A stretch of 57,001 nt of DNA from Bacteroidales bacterium UBA3844 (GCA_002392915.1 DGHQ01000045.1:1-57001), one strand, 5' to 3'. Counted from the first letter of the stretch, positions 1-8,366 are shown. The notes: generated by a model from the letters alone, not told the origin. Program-made: numbers and translations.

Positions 1-1
1 T

Positions 2-1027
2 CATTTGGATTTGATCATAGAATACTCTAAAGTTAAAGTCAAGATCAACTGTCAGGGAAAGAAAATAACTAAAAAAATTGAGTTAGATAAAAAAGAGATA
101 GATCTAGGCAAAATTGAATTCTGCACCGGAGAAAAACCAGAGACAGACTGCATCTATGCCATTATTGGAGACAAGACCGTAAAATTTGACACTAAAAAAG
201 ACAGATACACGGAAATGTTCCAAAAAAACAATAAGACTTTAGGGAACAAGTATCAGGCATGGTACAAAAGTCCAGACTACAACGGAACATTAGTGCTTGA
301 AATCATATCATATCCAGAGTCACGTGAAAAGAAAGACAGGCTTTCTGTGTATTTGGTTTCTGATAACATATCAGCATCTAAGACTGGTATTTACACGGAT
401 AAGAACAAAAAGAACATGTATACGTTCAAAACAGACTTTGAACTATACGACGACAGAATCAACGATGATGACGACAATGAGGTATACCTGTATGGCTCCG
501 CAGACATAGAGAACAAGAGTATTGTAAACAATATTGATTCAACATACATCGACAAGCAATTAAGTTTCAATGCTTTGAGTATTCTTGTTGGAAAATCAAA
601 TTCCACAAAATTCCAGACGCTGACACTTTCGAAAGATGCCACCAAGGTAATCGAGAACTCTTTGAAGAAGAAAGGATTCAAAGAAAAGTCGACATTTATG
701 GATGACGAGCAAAGAATTGCGTCTATATACCTTCAAGACAACGCAGAGGCTCTAATCCACAGAAACAAGGATAATACATCTGATGTGACAATCCTGACAC
801 GTGAAGGAATAGGCAAAGAGCCACTTTACAACTGTTGGAAGGTGGATTTCAAAAACTCGTCACTCAAGGGCAAAGGCAAGTCGGTGGACTACATGTGGAA
901 GAATGAAGCAGACATTGCCCAGCTTGTTATGTTTGGACCAATAATGGGAGTCAAGTTCACAAAGACAGACATAACGGAACAAAAATGTGGTTGTTCGACA
1001 GGTAATGGTCCGACAGTAGCAAACTAA
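2..1027 (+). CDS. Unrecognised protein, 5'-truncated by window edge
   Basis: The frame is open back to the first base of the window. The first possible initiator in it is a TTG at position 5 that is not followed by a signal peptide, so the true start almost certainly lies to the left. About 340 residues are visible. They are rich in Lys, Asp and Asn and look like a soluble, mostly beta protein, with no membrane segment. The end has a Cys-rich cluster (KCGCSTG) and no sorting domain. I do not recognise the family. A strong terminator follows the stop codon by about 20 nt, so this is the last gene of its transcript. The function cannot be assigned from what is visible. Confidence 0.75.
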   Translation, partial: HLDLIIEYSKVKVKINCQGKKITKKIELDKKEIDLGKIEFCTGEKPETDCIYAIIGDKTVKFDTKKDRYTEMFQKNNKTLGNKYQAWYKSPDYNGTLVLEIISYPESREKKDRLSVYLVSDNISASKTGIYTDKNKKNMYTFKTDFELYDDRINDDDDNEVYLYGSADIENKSIVNNIDSTYIDKQLSFNALSILVGKSNSTKFQTLTLSKDATKVIENSLKKKGFKEKSTFMDDEQRIASIYLQDNAEALIHRNKDNTSDVTILTREGIGKEPLYNCWKVDFKNSSLKGKGKSVDYMWKNEADIAQLVMFGPIMGVKFTKTDITEQKCGCSTGNGPTVAN

Positions 1028-1045
1028 AATTCGTTTTTCATTAAA

Positions 1046-1080
1046 TATAAAAGGAGGCTTCGGTCTCCTTTTATATTATA
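1046..1080 (+). terminator. Rho-independent terminator with UUCG tetraloop
   Basis: An 11-bp perfect stem pairs 1046-1056 with 1065-1075. Inside it, a G-U and a C-G pair close a UUCG tetraloop at 1059-1062. The right arm itself contains the run of four T. It lies 18 nt after the stop of the first gene and is a convincing end of transcription. Confidence 0.85.
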
Positions 1081-1112
1081 TTTGAAATCTGAAAAGCAGT
1101 TTAGATTTAATT

Positions 1113-1146
1113 AATTACACCGTTAGGTGTTTTATATCAATAGATA
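1113..1146. repeat. 34-nt dispersed repeat, copy 1
   Basis: This stretch recurs at 1360-1393 with two mismatches, 247 nt downstream. Its core is a small hairpin, ACACC-gtta-GGTGT, at 1117-1130. Both copies are preceded by AAAGCAGT (1093-1100 and 1349-1356). The layout resembles a REP-like palindromic intergenic element rather than a gene. Confidence 0.7.
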
Positions 1147-1359
1147 AAACGAGGATTGTTAAGGACGGAACGTCCTAACCCTTCCCACGTGCGAGCCGAA
1201 GGCGAGCACACAGAATTCAATAAAACCACAAAGGCACAAAGTTTACAGAGAAAGGCTACGCCTTTTTATGAGAAAAAGATGAGAAATTTCAATCTAAAAG
1301 AGGAAAACAATTCAATAATTACAATTCATCTAACTCACGTTAAAATATAAAGCAGTCAT
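1147..1359. other. Hairpin-rich non-coding spacer between repeat copies
   Basis: No convincing gene lies here; one 64-codon open frame has no family resemblance. Three local hairpins are visible: GGAC-ggaac-GTCC (about 1163-1174); a nine-base-arm hairpin at 1189-1209, in which GTGC/GCAC and GCC/GGC helices flank two tandem G-A mismatches around a GAA loop; and AAAGGC-tac-GCCTTT (1251-1265). The stretch also contains CCACAAAGGCACAAAG, a motif I remember from intergenic junk of many environmental bacteria (memory only). It may be decayed mobile or REP-type sequence, or a structured RNA. Confidence 0.5.
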
Positions 1360-1393
1360 AATTACACCGTTAGGTGTTTTATATCGGTAGATA
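1360..1393. repeat. 34-nt dispersed repeat, copy 2
   Basis: This is the second copy of the 1113-1146 element, with the same ACACC-gtta-GGTGT hairpin at 1364-1377. A related hairpin with the same GTTA loop but different arms (TCCCC-gtta-GGGGA) lies just downstream at 1414-1427. Changing arms around a fixed loop suggests that structure is preserved. Confidence 0.7.
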
Positions 1394-1481
1394 TATGATG
1401 ACAGGATGGATATTCCCCGTTAGGGGATATATCTAGGATTATTGCAATTCATCGAATTTAGATTATATATTGAGTTTTCAT

Positions 1482-1489
1482 TATATTTG
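1482..1489 (+). promoter_or_regulatory. Bacteroidota -7 box for the J-domain gene
   Basis: TATATTTG matches TAnnTTTG, followed by C. It lies 28 nt before the ATG at 1518. No good TTTG -33 element is present at 19-21 nt upstream, so the call rests on the -7 box alone. Confidence 0.5.
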
Positions 1490-1517
1490 CAAATAAAATT
1501 TATCAGAACAAATCGAT

Positions 1518-2501
1518 ATGGATATAGACAAATTAGCAAGGCTATATGATTGGCGTTTCGCCTTCAAATTTTTGGAAATATTACTCCTTTGGATAATCCT
1601 GCCTTTTATTATTACTATATTCGTCATTGATATAATATTTGAATCAAGCGACACTACATTAAAAGACTTTATTTTATTTTTTGTATGTATAGTTTGGGGC
1701 GTTTACCTTTTGTCTGGATTCTTTTTTGAGTACGGTGCAACCGCTTTTTTGACAAAACGATTCTTCTCAAAACACATGAAAAAATGCGGAATAACAGAAT
1801 TAGAACTTGAAATGCATATAATAACACGTCAAGAGAGAAAAAAGGAAGAAAAAAAAAGGAAACGTTATTTAAAAGATGAAAAGCGTCTTCTTTCATGGCC
1901 TGACCCAATACATATATTTCCAATAATCCATCAAATATGCCAAATGAATCTTGATGCAAGAGAGGCACAGGAGCAATTTTTGAAGGAGGTTTATTCTGCT
2001 GACAAAACAAAAGAAGTATTCGAAACCGAATTCACTGATTATCAATTCAATGAAGCAATCATATATTGGAAAAAGAAGGATTTCTCTGATAAGAAAATGT
2101 TTGTGAACTATCTCTATAAATTAACAATTTTGGCAGACGGCATCCACAACGACGAGTGGGATTTCATGATTTCCCTTATGTCTCAACTGAGATTCAGCAA
2201 AAGTTTTATTGAATATTTCACATACCGTTATTACGCATTACGCACAGAATTTGAAGATTCAAAATCCAAACATGGCGAAGAAGGTTCGTCGACGACACAG
2301 CAATCCGACACCAATCTGGATTCCTACTATTCAATCTTAGGAGTAAGCAGCGATGCATCATACGAAGAGGTAAGAAAAGCATACCATAGTTTGGCATTGA
2401 CGCACCATCCTGATTTACCCAAGAATGCAGGACGCATACAAGAATGTGAGGATCTGATGATTAAATTCAATGAAGCCTATAATAAAATAATTAAAAATTA
2501 A
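1518..2501 (+). CDS. Membrane-anchored TerB/DnaJ-domain protein (DjlA-like)
   Basis: This is probably a co-chaperone that recruits and stimulates DnaK at the inner membrane. Two hydrophobic segments lie at about residues 17-42 and 50-70, followed by a very basic stretch (about 105-125) that should be cytoplasmic. Residues about 185-240 (with ILADGIHNDEWDFM) look like a TerB-type helical domain. The last 60 residues are a J domain with the HPD motif at 297-299, essential in J proteins for stimulating DnaK ATPase. The order membrane-TerB-J is that of DjlA, though DjlA has one membrane segment. The ATG at 1518 follows a -7 box by 28 nt. The gene appears monocistronic, with no obvious partner nearby; groESL lies 8 kb away. 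Confidence 0.8.
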   Translation: MDIDKLARLYDWRFAFKFLEILLLWIILPFIITIFVIDIIFESSDTTLKDFILFFVCIVWGVYLLSGFFFEYGATAFLTKRFFSKHMKKCGITELELEMHIITRQERKKEEKKRKRYLKDEKRLLSWPDPIHIFPIIHQICQMNLDAREAQEQFLKEVYSADKTKEVFETEFTDYQFNEAIIYWKKKDFSDKKMFVNYLYKLTILADGIHNDEWDFMISLMSQLRFSKSFIEYFTYRYYALRTEFEDSKSKHGEEGSSTTQQSDTNLDSYYSILGVSSDASYEEVRKAYHSLALTHHPDLPKNAGRIQECEDLMIKFNEAYNKIIKN

Positions 2502-2601
2502 GAGTTAAGAATTAAGAATAAAAAATAGAAAAGACGCGAGGTATCGCATCATTTTTCAAGTCAATATCGCCTGTAAAACTGAACACTTGTTAATAAAAAC
2601 C

Positions 2602-2629
2602 ATTTTTCAACACAAAAATGTTGAAAAAT
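2602..2629. promoter_or_regulatory. 11-bp perfect inverted repeat upstream of promoter
   Basis: ATTTTTCAACA pairs with TGTTGAAAAAT across a 6-nt A-rich spacer. It ends 11 nt before the -33 box of the following promoter. It could be an operator for the 2771-5747 operon, or a late, weak terminator of the J-domain gene whose stop is 100 nt upstream. Position favours an operator. Confidence 0.5.
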
Positions 2630-2640
2630 ACTGCTACTTT

Positions 2641-2671
2641 TTTGCTTTTTAACTTAAAAATTATACTTTTG
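2641..2671 (+). promoter_or_regulatory. Bacteroidota promoter of the SUMF1-like/WG operon
   Basis: TTTG at 2641-2644, a 19-nt spacer, and TACTTTTG at 2664-2671 match the primary-sigma consensus exactly. Transcription should begin near 2678, giving a leader of about 90 nt before the ATG at 2771. Confidence 0.8.
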
Positions 2672-2770
2672 CTATGTGTATCACTGTAGTATGCCTAAAA
2701 AGTATAGTCCGAGGCACACGTGATTTGGTTTGAAAATAATTAAAATAAAAGACATATAATATAAAAGACA

Positions 2771-4369
2771 ATGAGAAAGTTATTTCTAATGGCTTTTGCT
2801 TTCGGTCTTACATCTGTGGCGAGCGTTAGTGCTCAGCAAACAGAGAAGTTGTCTGCAAGTTTCACTTGCAAGGCCACTTATCCGAAAGGAAAAAACATCT
2901 ATTTGATGGATTCTTGTAAAGTAAACTACACCATCAAAAAGATCGTAGGAAAAATGGGAGTTCACACTGATGCAGACTGGACCTCACGCCCAGATTTCAC
3001 GTACAACAAGATCAAGGTTGACAGAGCCCAGCTAAACGGAGACAAAGATTATCAGGAGCTAGTGTCGAGATTTGACATGATCACTCCTAAGAAAGCGACA
3101 TTCGCGTTGACATTGATGTTCTACAGCGACAGAGCAAAAACATATTTTGCTTCAGCAAAGACAACAGTCGAAGTCAACTATTTGGAAAGAGCTGGTGCGA
3201 CAATTTCTCCTGAGACATACACGATTAACGATTGGTCAGACAAATTGACTGACGTTTACGTAGGTAAGCAGACTAAGCCAGGTGTTGTGACACCAGACAA
3301 ATCAATGAAGGAATTTTTGGATTTAATGCGATTGACAGAGAGCACAACCAAAATGGATCCTTCTCAGCGTGGTTACAACTACCGTCTACGCAACATCTTC
3401 ACTAATGCTGATAAGATTGACATAGCAGACGCAAAAATCGTTTCAATTGATTGGAATGAAGACGATTATGATTTCCTTGTATATGAGGTGACTAAGCGTA
3501 AAGAATCGCTTGCTTTGATGGCAAAAGGAGACTCAATGAAGGCAAGTGACGTTTACTATACAAACAGAAAATACGAGCCAATCATCAGTATGAAGACTCC
3601 AACATATTGGAAGACCACTGGTATTCCTTGTGAGGTTTTCGACAAAGTGCTTAACCAAGCTGACGCATACTACAAGAAGAAGCAGTGGAATGAAGCCGGA
3701 ATCTACTACAATTTGGCATACAACTATGACTCAACAATGTCTTACCCTAAACAGCAAGCATTGAAGATCCAGGAGTATATCGACTACAAAAACAACAGAA
3801 ACGTAACAGGTCTGATCGACATGGTTTTCGTAGAGGGTAATCACGACGTAAAGAGCTTCTACATTGGAAAGACTGAGGTCACTCAGCAACAGTGGGCTCG
3901 CGTCATGGGAACAAACCCATCTAACTTCAAGGGTTGTAGAACTTGTCCTGTAGAGAACGTATCTTGGAATGAGGTTCAGCAGTTCATCAAAAAGCTTAAC
4001 GAACAGACAGGTCTCAAGTATCGTTTGATGAGCGAAAAGGAATGGGAGTATGCAGCTAAGGGCGGAAAGAATGGATCTAAAACTGCATTCGCCGGTGGTG
4101 ACAACATCACAGAAGTTTCTTGGAACGCATACAATGCAGAGCAGACAACTCACGGCGTTGGAGAGAAAGCTCCAAATGAGTTAGGAATCTACGATATGAC
4201 AGGAAACGTAGCTGAGTGGGTGAACAACCAGTACGACAAAGAAACACGCTTCGTAAAGGGAGGTTCATTTGCTGATGACGCTTCAAACTGTGCTATCGAA
4301 GCTAAAGAGAAGATTAAACCAGATTACAAGAGCAATAGTATAGGTTTCCGTATCTGCCAGGATGAATAA
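2771..4369 (+). CDS. Secreted protein with C-terminal SUMF1/FGE-like domain
   Basis: A signal peptide (about residues 1-21, ending VSAQ) sends the protein out of the cytoplasm. Residues 22-280 are beta-rich and unrecognised; about 285-350 look like one or two TPR helices. Residues about 350-532 are a formylglycine-generating-enzyme/SUMF1-like fold, with the family landmarks KTEVTQQQWARVMG, NVSW, RLMSEKEWEYAA, GIYDMTGNVAEW and GFR. In Bacteroidota such domains are often not sulfatase activators but occur in surface or gliding-associated (GldJ/GldK-like) proteins. This one is too divergent to call an enzyme. Sixteen nt separate it from the WG-repeat gene, so the two are an operon. There is no lipobox Cys, so it is probably periplasmic. 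Confidence 0.8.
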   Translation: MRKLFLMAFAFGLTSVASVSAQQTEKLSASFTCKATYPKGKNIYLMDSCKVNYTIKKIVGKMGVHTDADWTSRPDFTYNKIKVDRAQLNGDKDYQELVSRFDMITPKKATFALTLMFYSDRAKTYFASAKTTVEVNYLERAGATISPETYTINDWSDKLTDVYVGKQTKPGVVTPDKSMKEFLDLMRLTESTTKMDPSQRGYNYRLRNIFTNADKIDIADAKIVSIDWNEDDYDFLVYEVTKRKESLALMAKGDSMKASDVYYTNRKYEPIISMKTPTYWKTTGIPCEVFDKVLNQADAYYKKKQWNEAGIYYNLAYNYDSTMSYPKQQALKIQEYIDYKNNRNVTGLIDMVFVEGNHDVKSFYIGKTEVTQQQWARVMGTNPSNFKGCRTCPVENVSWNEVQQFIKKLNEQTGLKYRLMSEKEWEYAAKGGKNGSKTAFAGGDNITEVSWNAYNAEQTTHGVGEKAPNELGIYDMTGNVAEWVNNQYDKETRFVKGGSFADDASNCAIEAKEKIKPDYKSNSIGFRICQDE

Positions 4370-4385
4370 AAAAAGATAAGCAAAA

Positions 4386-5747
4386 ATGAAAAGAGCAATA
4401 TATTTACTGCTTGCAAGCAGTTTGAGTCTTTCTGTATGTGCACAGAACAATGACGCAAAAGCGCGCGACCTTTATCCAAAGGCACTGGATCTATTCAACG
4501 CTAAGGAATATAAGGCAGCTATCAACAAGGTTAACGAAATTGACAAATTGTTAGGCAAAGGTAATGCCCGTACAAACTATCTTCGTACAAAAGCAGCCTA
4601 CGCACTGAACGATTACAATTTGGCACAAAGTGCCTGCAAGGCATACTTTGAGTCAATGCCAAAGCAAGACAAAGGATATTATGAGATGGTCGGCATCAAG
4701 GAAAGCTTAATGGCATACTTCCAGGCTCAGATGAAGAAGAGACAGGAAGACGCAGCAGCTTGGGAAGCACAGGAGGCCGACAGAAAAGCACGCGAGGCTG
4801 CAGAAGAGGCATCTCGTCAGGCTCAGATGAAGGCAGCAGCTGAAAGAAGAGCCGCTTACGCAAGCGTACTTGAGGCACAAGACAAGCGTGAAGCTGAGGC
4901 TTTTGCAAACGCTCAGAAGACAGGCACAAAAGCTGCATTTCAGGAATTCATCTACGACTACCCTTACGGCAAGAAATTGACTGAGGCAAAGAGAGAGATG
5001 AACAAAAAATGGCCATCTCCTGTCCGTACACTTAAAAACGGAAAGTATGGATACACAGTCAATGGCAAATTCGTTGTAAAACCAAAATATGAATACGCCA
5101 CTGACTTCAGCGACGGTTTGGCTCGCGTTGGTAAGGAAGGCAAATATGGTTATGTAAATGAGAATGGCGAAGAAGTTGTTCCATTGCAGTACACAGCAGC
5201 GTCATCATTCAACTATGGTGTAGCAGCAGTCAAAGATCAGAACGGCGAGGCATATTTCATTCTTCCTTCAGGAGCACGTCTTCAGGATGCAACATACCTT
5301 GACACAAAGAGCTTCAAAGAAGGCTTGGCTGCTTGTCAGGATGAGAACTACCTTTACGGTTTTGTAGATAATAAAGGCAAATTGGTTGTTCAGCACAAGT
5401 TCAATACTGTAAGTTGGTTCAACGAAGGAATCTGTGCAGTTGGAAAGAATGTTAACGGCAAGACACTTTACGGATATATCGACAACAAAGGAAATCAGTT
5501 GTGTGACTTCATTTACGATGAGGCAAAAGATTTCCAAGGTGGTGTTGCACGTGTAAAGACAAACGGCAAATATGGTCTTGTAGACAGATTCGGTTCTCCA
5601 ATCACTTGCTGCGACTACGACTACATCTCAGAGTTCAAGGCAGATGGTTATGCATTGGCTAAGCGTTCTAACCTTGAGGTTTACATCGACAAAGAAGGTC
5701 AGTTGTGGGCTAAGGTCAACGGAAAATACGTAACTGTGAAATTCTAA
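4386..5747 (+). CDS. Secreted TPR / coiled-coil / WG-repeat protein
   Basis: A signal peptide (about 1-19, ending VCAQ) is followed by TPR-like helices (about 22-110), then a charged Ala/Glu/Arg-rich stretch (about 115-175) that should form a long helix or coiled coil. From about 215 to the end lie WG beta repeats, visible as recurrent GKYGYxxxxGxxVxxxxYxxAxxFxxGLAxV units (about six). WG repeats are thought to be protein-interaction modules. It is the second gene of the operon with the SUMF1-like protein, 16 nt after its stop, and is followed by a good terminator. A periplasmic scaffold shared by both proteins is my inference. Confidence 0.8.
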   Translation: MKRAIYLLLASSLSLSVCAQNNDAKARDLYPKALDLFNAKEYKAAINKVNEIDKLLGKGNARTNYLRTKAAYALNDYNLAQSACKAYFESMPKQDKGYYEMVGIKESLMAYFQAQMKKRQEDAAAWEAQEADRKAREAAEEASRQAQMKAAAERRAAYASVLEAQDKREAEAFANAQKTGTKAAFQEFIYDYPYGKKLTEAKREMNKKWPSPVRTLKNGKYGYTVNGKFVVKPKYEYATDFSDGLARVGKEGKYGYVNENGEEVVPLQYTAASSFNYGVAAVKDQNGEAYFILPSGARLQDATYLDTKSFKEGLAACQDENYLYGFVDNKGKLVVQHKFNTVSWFNEGICAVGKNVNGKTLYGYIDNKGNQLCDFIYDEAKDFQGGVARVKTNGKYGLVDRFGSPITCCDYDYISEFKADGYALAKRSNLEVYIDKEGQLWAKVNGKYVTVKF

Positions 5748-5778
5748 TATTCTCATATCTTTTATTTTTTAAGTTGGT

Positions 5779-5814
5779 AATCCCAAGTCAACGAAAGTTG
5801 GCTTGGGATTTTGT
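5779..5814 (+). terminator. Rho-independent terminator with GAAA loop
   Basis: A 14-bp stem (5779-5792 with 5797-5810, one G-U pair) closes a GAAA tetraloop and is followed by TTTTG. It lies 32 nt after the WG-repeat stop and closes the two-gene operon. Confidence 0.9.
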
Positions 5815-5908
5815 TTACAAGACCATATCATTAAAGCTTTAACATACATACAAAAAGAGGACACATCTACCCGACATATCCTCATATAAAAAACTTTTTC
5901 AACAAACA

Positions 5909-6175
5909 CTACCGAACATCCTTAACATACATATAAGTACGGTCGCGAGTAGTGCCTTGAGTACAAACATAACCCTTAGATATAAGTTTCTGCAAATAAC
6001 ACTTTGTTTGTGAAATGCCCAACCCCATTTCAGACGCAATCGCAGAAACCTGTGACGCTCCCAACCTCACCAAGACATTCATCAGATTGCGCTCTTTTAG
6101 AGGCAATTCAGAAAAATCTGTTTTTCTATTTTGGGAGACGCTTGTACGATAATGATAAACATATTCATTCAACAT
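5909..6175 (-). pseudogene. Short winged-helix protein, possibly a 3' remnant
   Basis: The 88 residues contain a recognisable winged helix-turn-helix: LPLKERNLMNVLVRLG, then a recognition-helix region with GISQTKCYLQKLISKGYV, then a short beta wing. The open frame continues upstream of the ATG to about 6316 with no ATG, GTG or TTG. There it reads as degenerate TDF/SDGF-type repeats, ending at a TGA at 6317-6319. Such wHTH units often close larger Bacteroidota proteins (for example AlbA-type ATP-binding proteins). This may therefore be the tail of a decayed gene, or a small transcription factor started at 6175. No promoter is visible for it. Confidence 0.5.
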
Positions 6176-6235
6176 TGAATAATCATCACTATCGTTTGTT
6201 ATAACATATTGTTTAGCTCCATCAGATTTTGAAAC

Positions 6236-6318
6236 AAATCCGTCACTTTTAGCCTCAAAATCCGTCGCTTTTTCTTTATTTATATAAAAATCCGTCTCTA
6301 AGTCTTCACAAATCCGTC
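6236..6318. repeat. Four direct AAATCCGTC repeats, spacing 22/30/22
   Basis: Exact AAATCCGTC copies start at 6236, 6258, 6288 and 6310, so the start-to-start steps are 22, 30 and 22. The steps are not all multiples of three, so the array is not simply a codon repeat, although it overlaps the extended frame of the wHTH remnant. A fifth, inverted core (AAACGGATTT, 6385-6394) lies inside the next promoter. The layout suggests binding sites for a regulator. Confidence 0.65.
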
Positions 6319-6373
6319 ATTTTTTAGCTCTGTGTATTTTGTTATGCCCATACAAAAATCGCATTTGGAAATT

Positions 6374-6405
6374 TTTGCATTTACAAACGGATTTCTATAT
6401 CTTTG
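6374..6405 (+). promoter_or_regulatory. Promoter of the DUF4954 operon with operator-like site in spacer
   Basis: TTTG at 6374-6377, a 20-nt spacer and TATCTTTG at 6398-6405 fit the Bacteroidota consensus. The spacer holds AAACGGATTT (6385-6394), the reverse complement of the motif repeated four times at 6236-6318. A protein bound there would contact RNA polymerase directly. Transcription should start near 6412, about 40 nt before the ATG. Confidence 0.8.
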
Positions 6406-6450
6406 TTTGTGTTAAAATAGAAATTTCGCGGTTATTAAAGATTTTCATAT

Positions 6451-8355
6451 ATGCGACAATTAACATCGAAAGAAATTGAATCTTTGCAAGCAAGTGGTTG
6501 CTCTGCGGACGATTGGAAAAACATCTCTGTGGCAGACGGATTCAATCCAAGTTCTGTCAGCAAAACTTCATTCTCCGGCAAATGTCAACTCGGAACATAT
6601 TCAGGTGTCACTGAAATCAATGGCGTTCCATTCCAAAGAGGTATAAACAATGCTCGCCTGCATAATTGTGTGGTTGGCAATGACACCGTGATCAACGGAA
6701 TAAGCAGATACATTTCCAATTATGAGATCGCAGACGGAGCGATACTGATTGACAACTGTGAAATTTCATGCAATGATTCTTCAGTTTTCGGCACTGACAC
6801 AAAAATCGCCGTTCTTAATGAAAACGGAGGAAGATCAATTCCTTTGTCACCAGCGTTGACAGCACAGCTAGCATATTTGGCCGTGATGTTCCGCGACTAT
6901 AAGGTATTTTCAGAAAAAATCTGTGCCTATCTTGATGAAAAGTCAAGAAAATACATTTCTCGTCCTGACGGTGCTCCTCGCGGATACATCGGAAAGAATG
7001 CTGTTGTCATTGGATGCAAAAAGATCGCCAACGTTTGGATTGGAGAAAATGCCACAGTCAAAGATTGCTCTTCACTTGAAAACGGAATTGTGAAATCGTC
7101 AGCCGAAGATCCTTCCACAATCACTACTGATGTGATAGCCCAAAACTTCATTCTATGCAATGGAGCCAAAGTGATGGACGGAGCAATTATCCGCAACACA
7201 TTCGTAGGGCAAAACACAGAAGTCGGACTCGGATTCTCGTCGACTGACACTTTCTTCAGCGCGAACTGCCAAGCATTCCATGGCGAGTCTTGTTCACTGT
7301 TTGCAGGTCCATTCACAGTGTCGCACCATAAATCGACACTGCTTATCGCAGCCATGTTCAGCTTCATGAACGCAGGCAGTGCGACAAACCAAAGCAACCA
7401 TTACTACCGACTCGGTCCAAACCATGAAGGCGTACTTCAGAGAGGAAGCAAGACCGCCAGTGGCTCATATGTTTTGTGGCCTGCAGTTACTGGTGTCTTC
7501 ACTTTAGTAAAAGGAAAACACGGAGGAAATCTCGACACACGTAAACTTCCATTCTCATATTTAATAGAGCAAAATTCCGAGACCTGGATTTACCCGGGCT
7601 CAAGCATGAAGTCGTGCGGAACTATGCGTGACATCAACAAATGGAAAAAACGCGACAAAAGAAAAACTATCGATGAGAACAGCGACATCATCAACTTTGA
7701 TGTGATGAGCCCATTCATTGTAGCGGAAGTGGCTGAAGGTTTTGAATTTCTGACAGAAAAGCAGCACCACCAGCGTCGTGCAGGGGTCAACTATCACAAA
7801 TATGGCCGAGCAAAAATGCATTCCGTTGCAGTCGACGAGGGTGTTGACCTATACGCAATGTTCCTCTCTACATTCGCTGTCCGTTTGCTGAAATCATGCG
7901 AAAAGGCAAATCTCAAGAGTCTGTATGAAAAAGCATCCAGCTATGAGATTGACAAATGGGCTGACATTGCTGGGGCATATTGCAGCAGAAAGAAACTGTT
8001 CGGATTCATCGACAAAGTTGCCAACAGCAATGATTATAGCAACGTCATCAAATCTTTCCTATCTGACCTGAAAAACGGGTATGAAGAGGAAAAACTGATG
8101 TGGGGACTAAAATTCATACTCGACCAGAGGTTCAATGGCAATATCGAAGCCGCTGTATCTGCAGAAGCAATCGCTGATATTATCAATGAGGGAGAGACAG
8201 CAGAAAACACTCTCGCTAAGATGATAGACACAGACAAAGAGAGAGAATTCTCTCAATTCATGCAGGTTGGTTATGGCCTAGACGGAAATGATCCAGTCGG
8301 CGATTTCAACAACGTGCAAGACAAAGATAATGTGGCAGATATACCTGTCTTCTAA
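6451..8355 (+). CDS. DUF4954-type left-handed beta-helix protein
   Basis: The 634-residue protein matches my memory of the Bacteroidota-wide DUF4954 family. Residues about 50-330 show the hexapeptide-like pattern of a left-handed beta-helix, typical of acyl- and nucleotidyl-sugar-modifying enzymes (NNARLHNCVVGNDTVING, YIGKNAVVIGCKKIANVWIGENATVKDCSS, GAKVMDGAIIRNTFVGQNTEVG). The C-terminal 200 residues are helical. There is no signal peptide, so it is cytoplasmic. The substrate is unknown. It leads a tight operon: 11 nt to the 123-aa gene and then 1 nt to a sugar aminotransferase. That hints at nucleotide-sugar or cell-surface glycan metabolism, but the hint is contextual only. Confidence 0.75.
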   Translation: MRQLTSKEIESLQASGCSADDWKNISVADGFNPSSVSKTSFSGKCQLGTYSGVTEINGVPFQRGINNARLHNCVVGNDTVINGISRYISNYEIADGAILIDNCEISCNDSSVFGTDTKIAVLNENGGRSIPLSPALTAQLAYLAVMFRDYKVFSEKICAYLDEKSRKYISRPDGAPRGYIGKNAVVIGCKKIANVWIGENATVKDCSSLENGIVKSSAEDPSTITTDVIAQNFILCNGAKVMDGAIIRNTFVGQNTEVGLGFSSTDTFFSANCQAFHGESCSLFAGPFTVSHHKSTLLIAAMFSFMNAGSATNQSNHYYRLGPNHEGVLQRGSKTASGSYVLWPAVTGVFTLVKGKHGGNLDTRKLPFSYLIEQNSETWIYPGSSMKSCGTMRDINKWKKRDKRKTIDENSDIINFDVMSPFIVAEVAEGFEFLTEKQHHQRRAGVNYHKYGRAKMHSVAVDEGVDLYAMFLSTFAVRLLKSCEKANLKSLYEKASSYEIDKWADIAGAYCSRKKLFGFIDKVANSNDYSNVIKSFLSDLKNGYEEEKLMWGLKFILDQRFNGNIEAAVSAEAIADIINEGETAENTLAKMIDTDKEREFSQFMQVGYGLDGNDPVGDFNNVQDKDNVADIPVF

Positions 8356-8366
8356 ACAGAACTATT

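Noticed and set aside
1156..1350. 64-codon open frame in the hairpin-rich spacer
   Set aside because: It crosses two strong hairpins and repeat-like junk, has no promoter or family resemblance, and its composition follows the non-coding repeats.
6236..6318. AAATCCGTC array as plasmid or phage replication iterons
   Set aside because: No replication initiator, partition gene or AT-rich unwinding region is nearby; the flanking genes are chromosomal.
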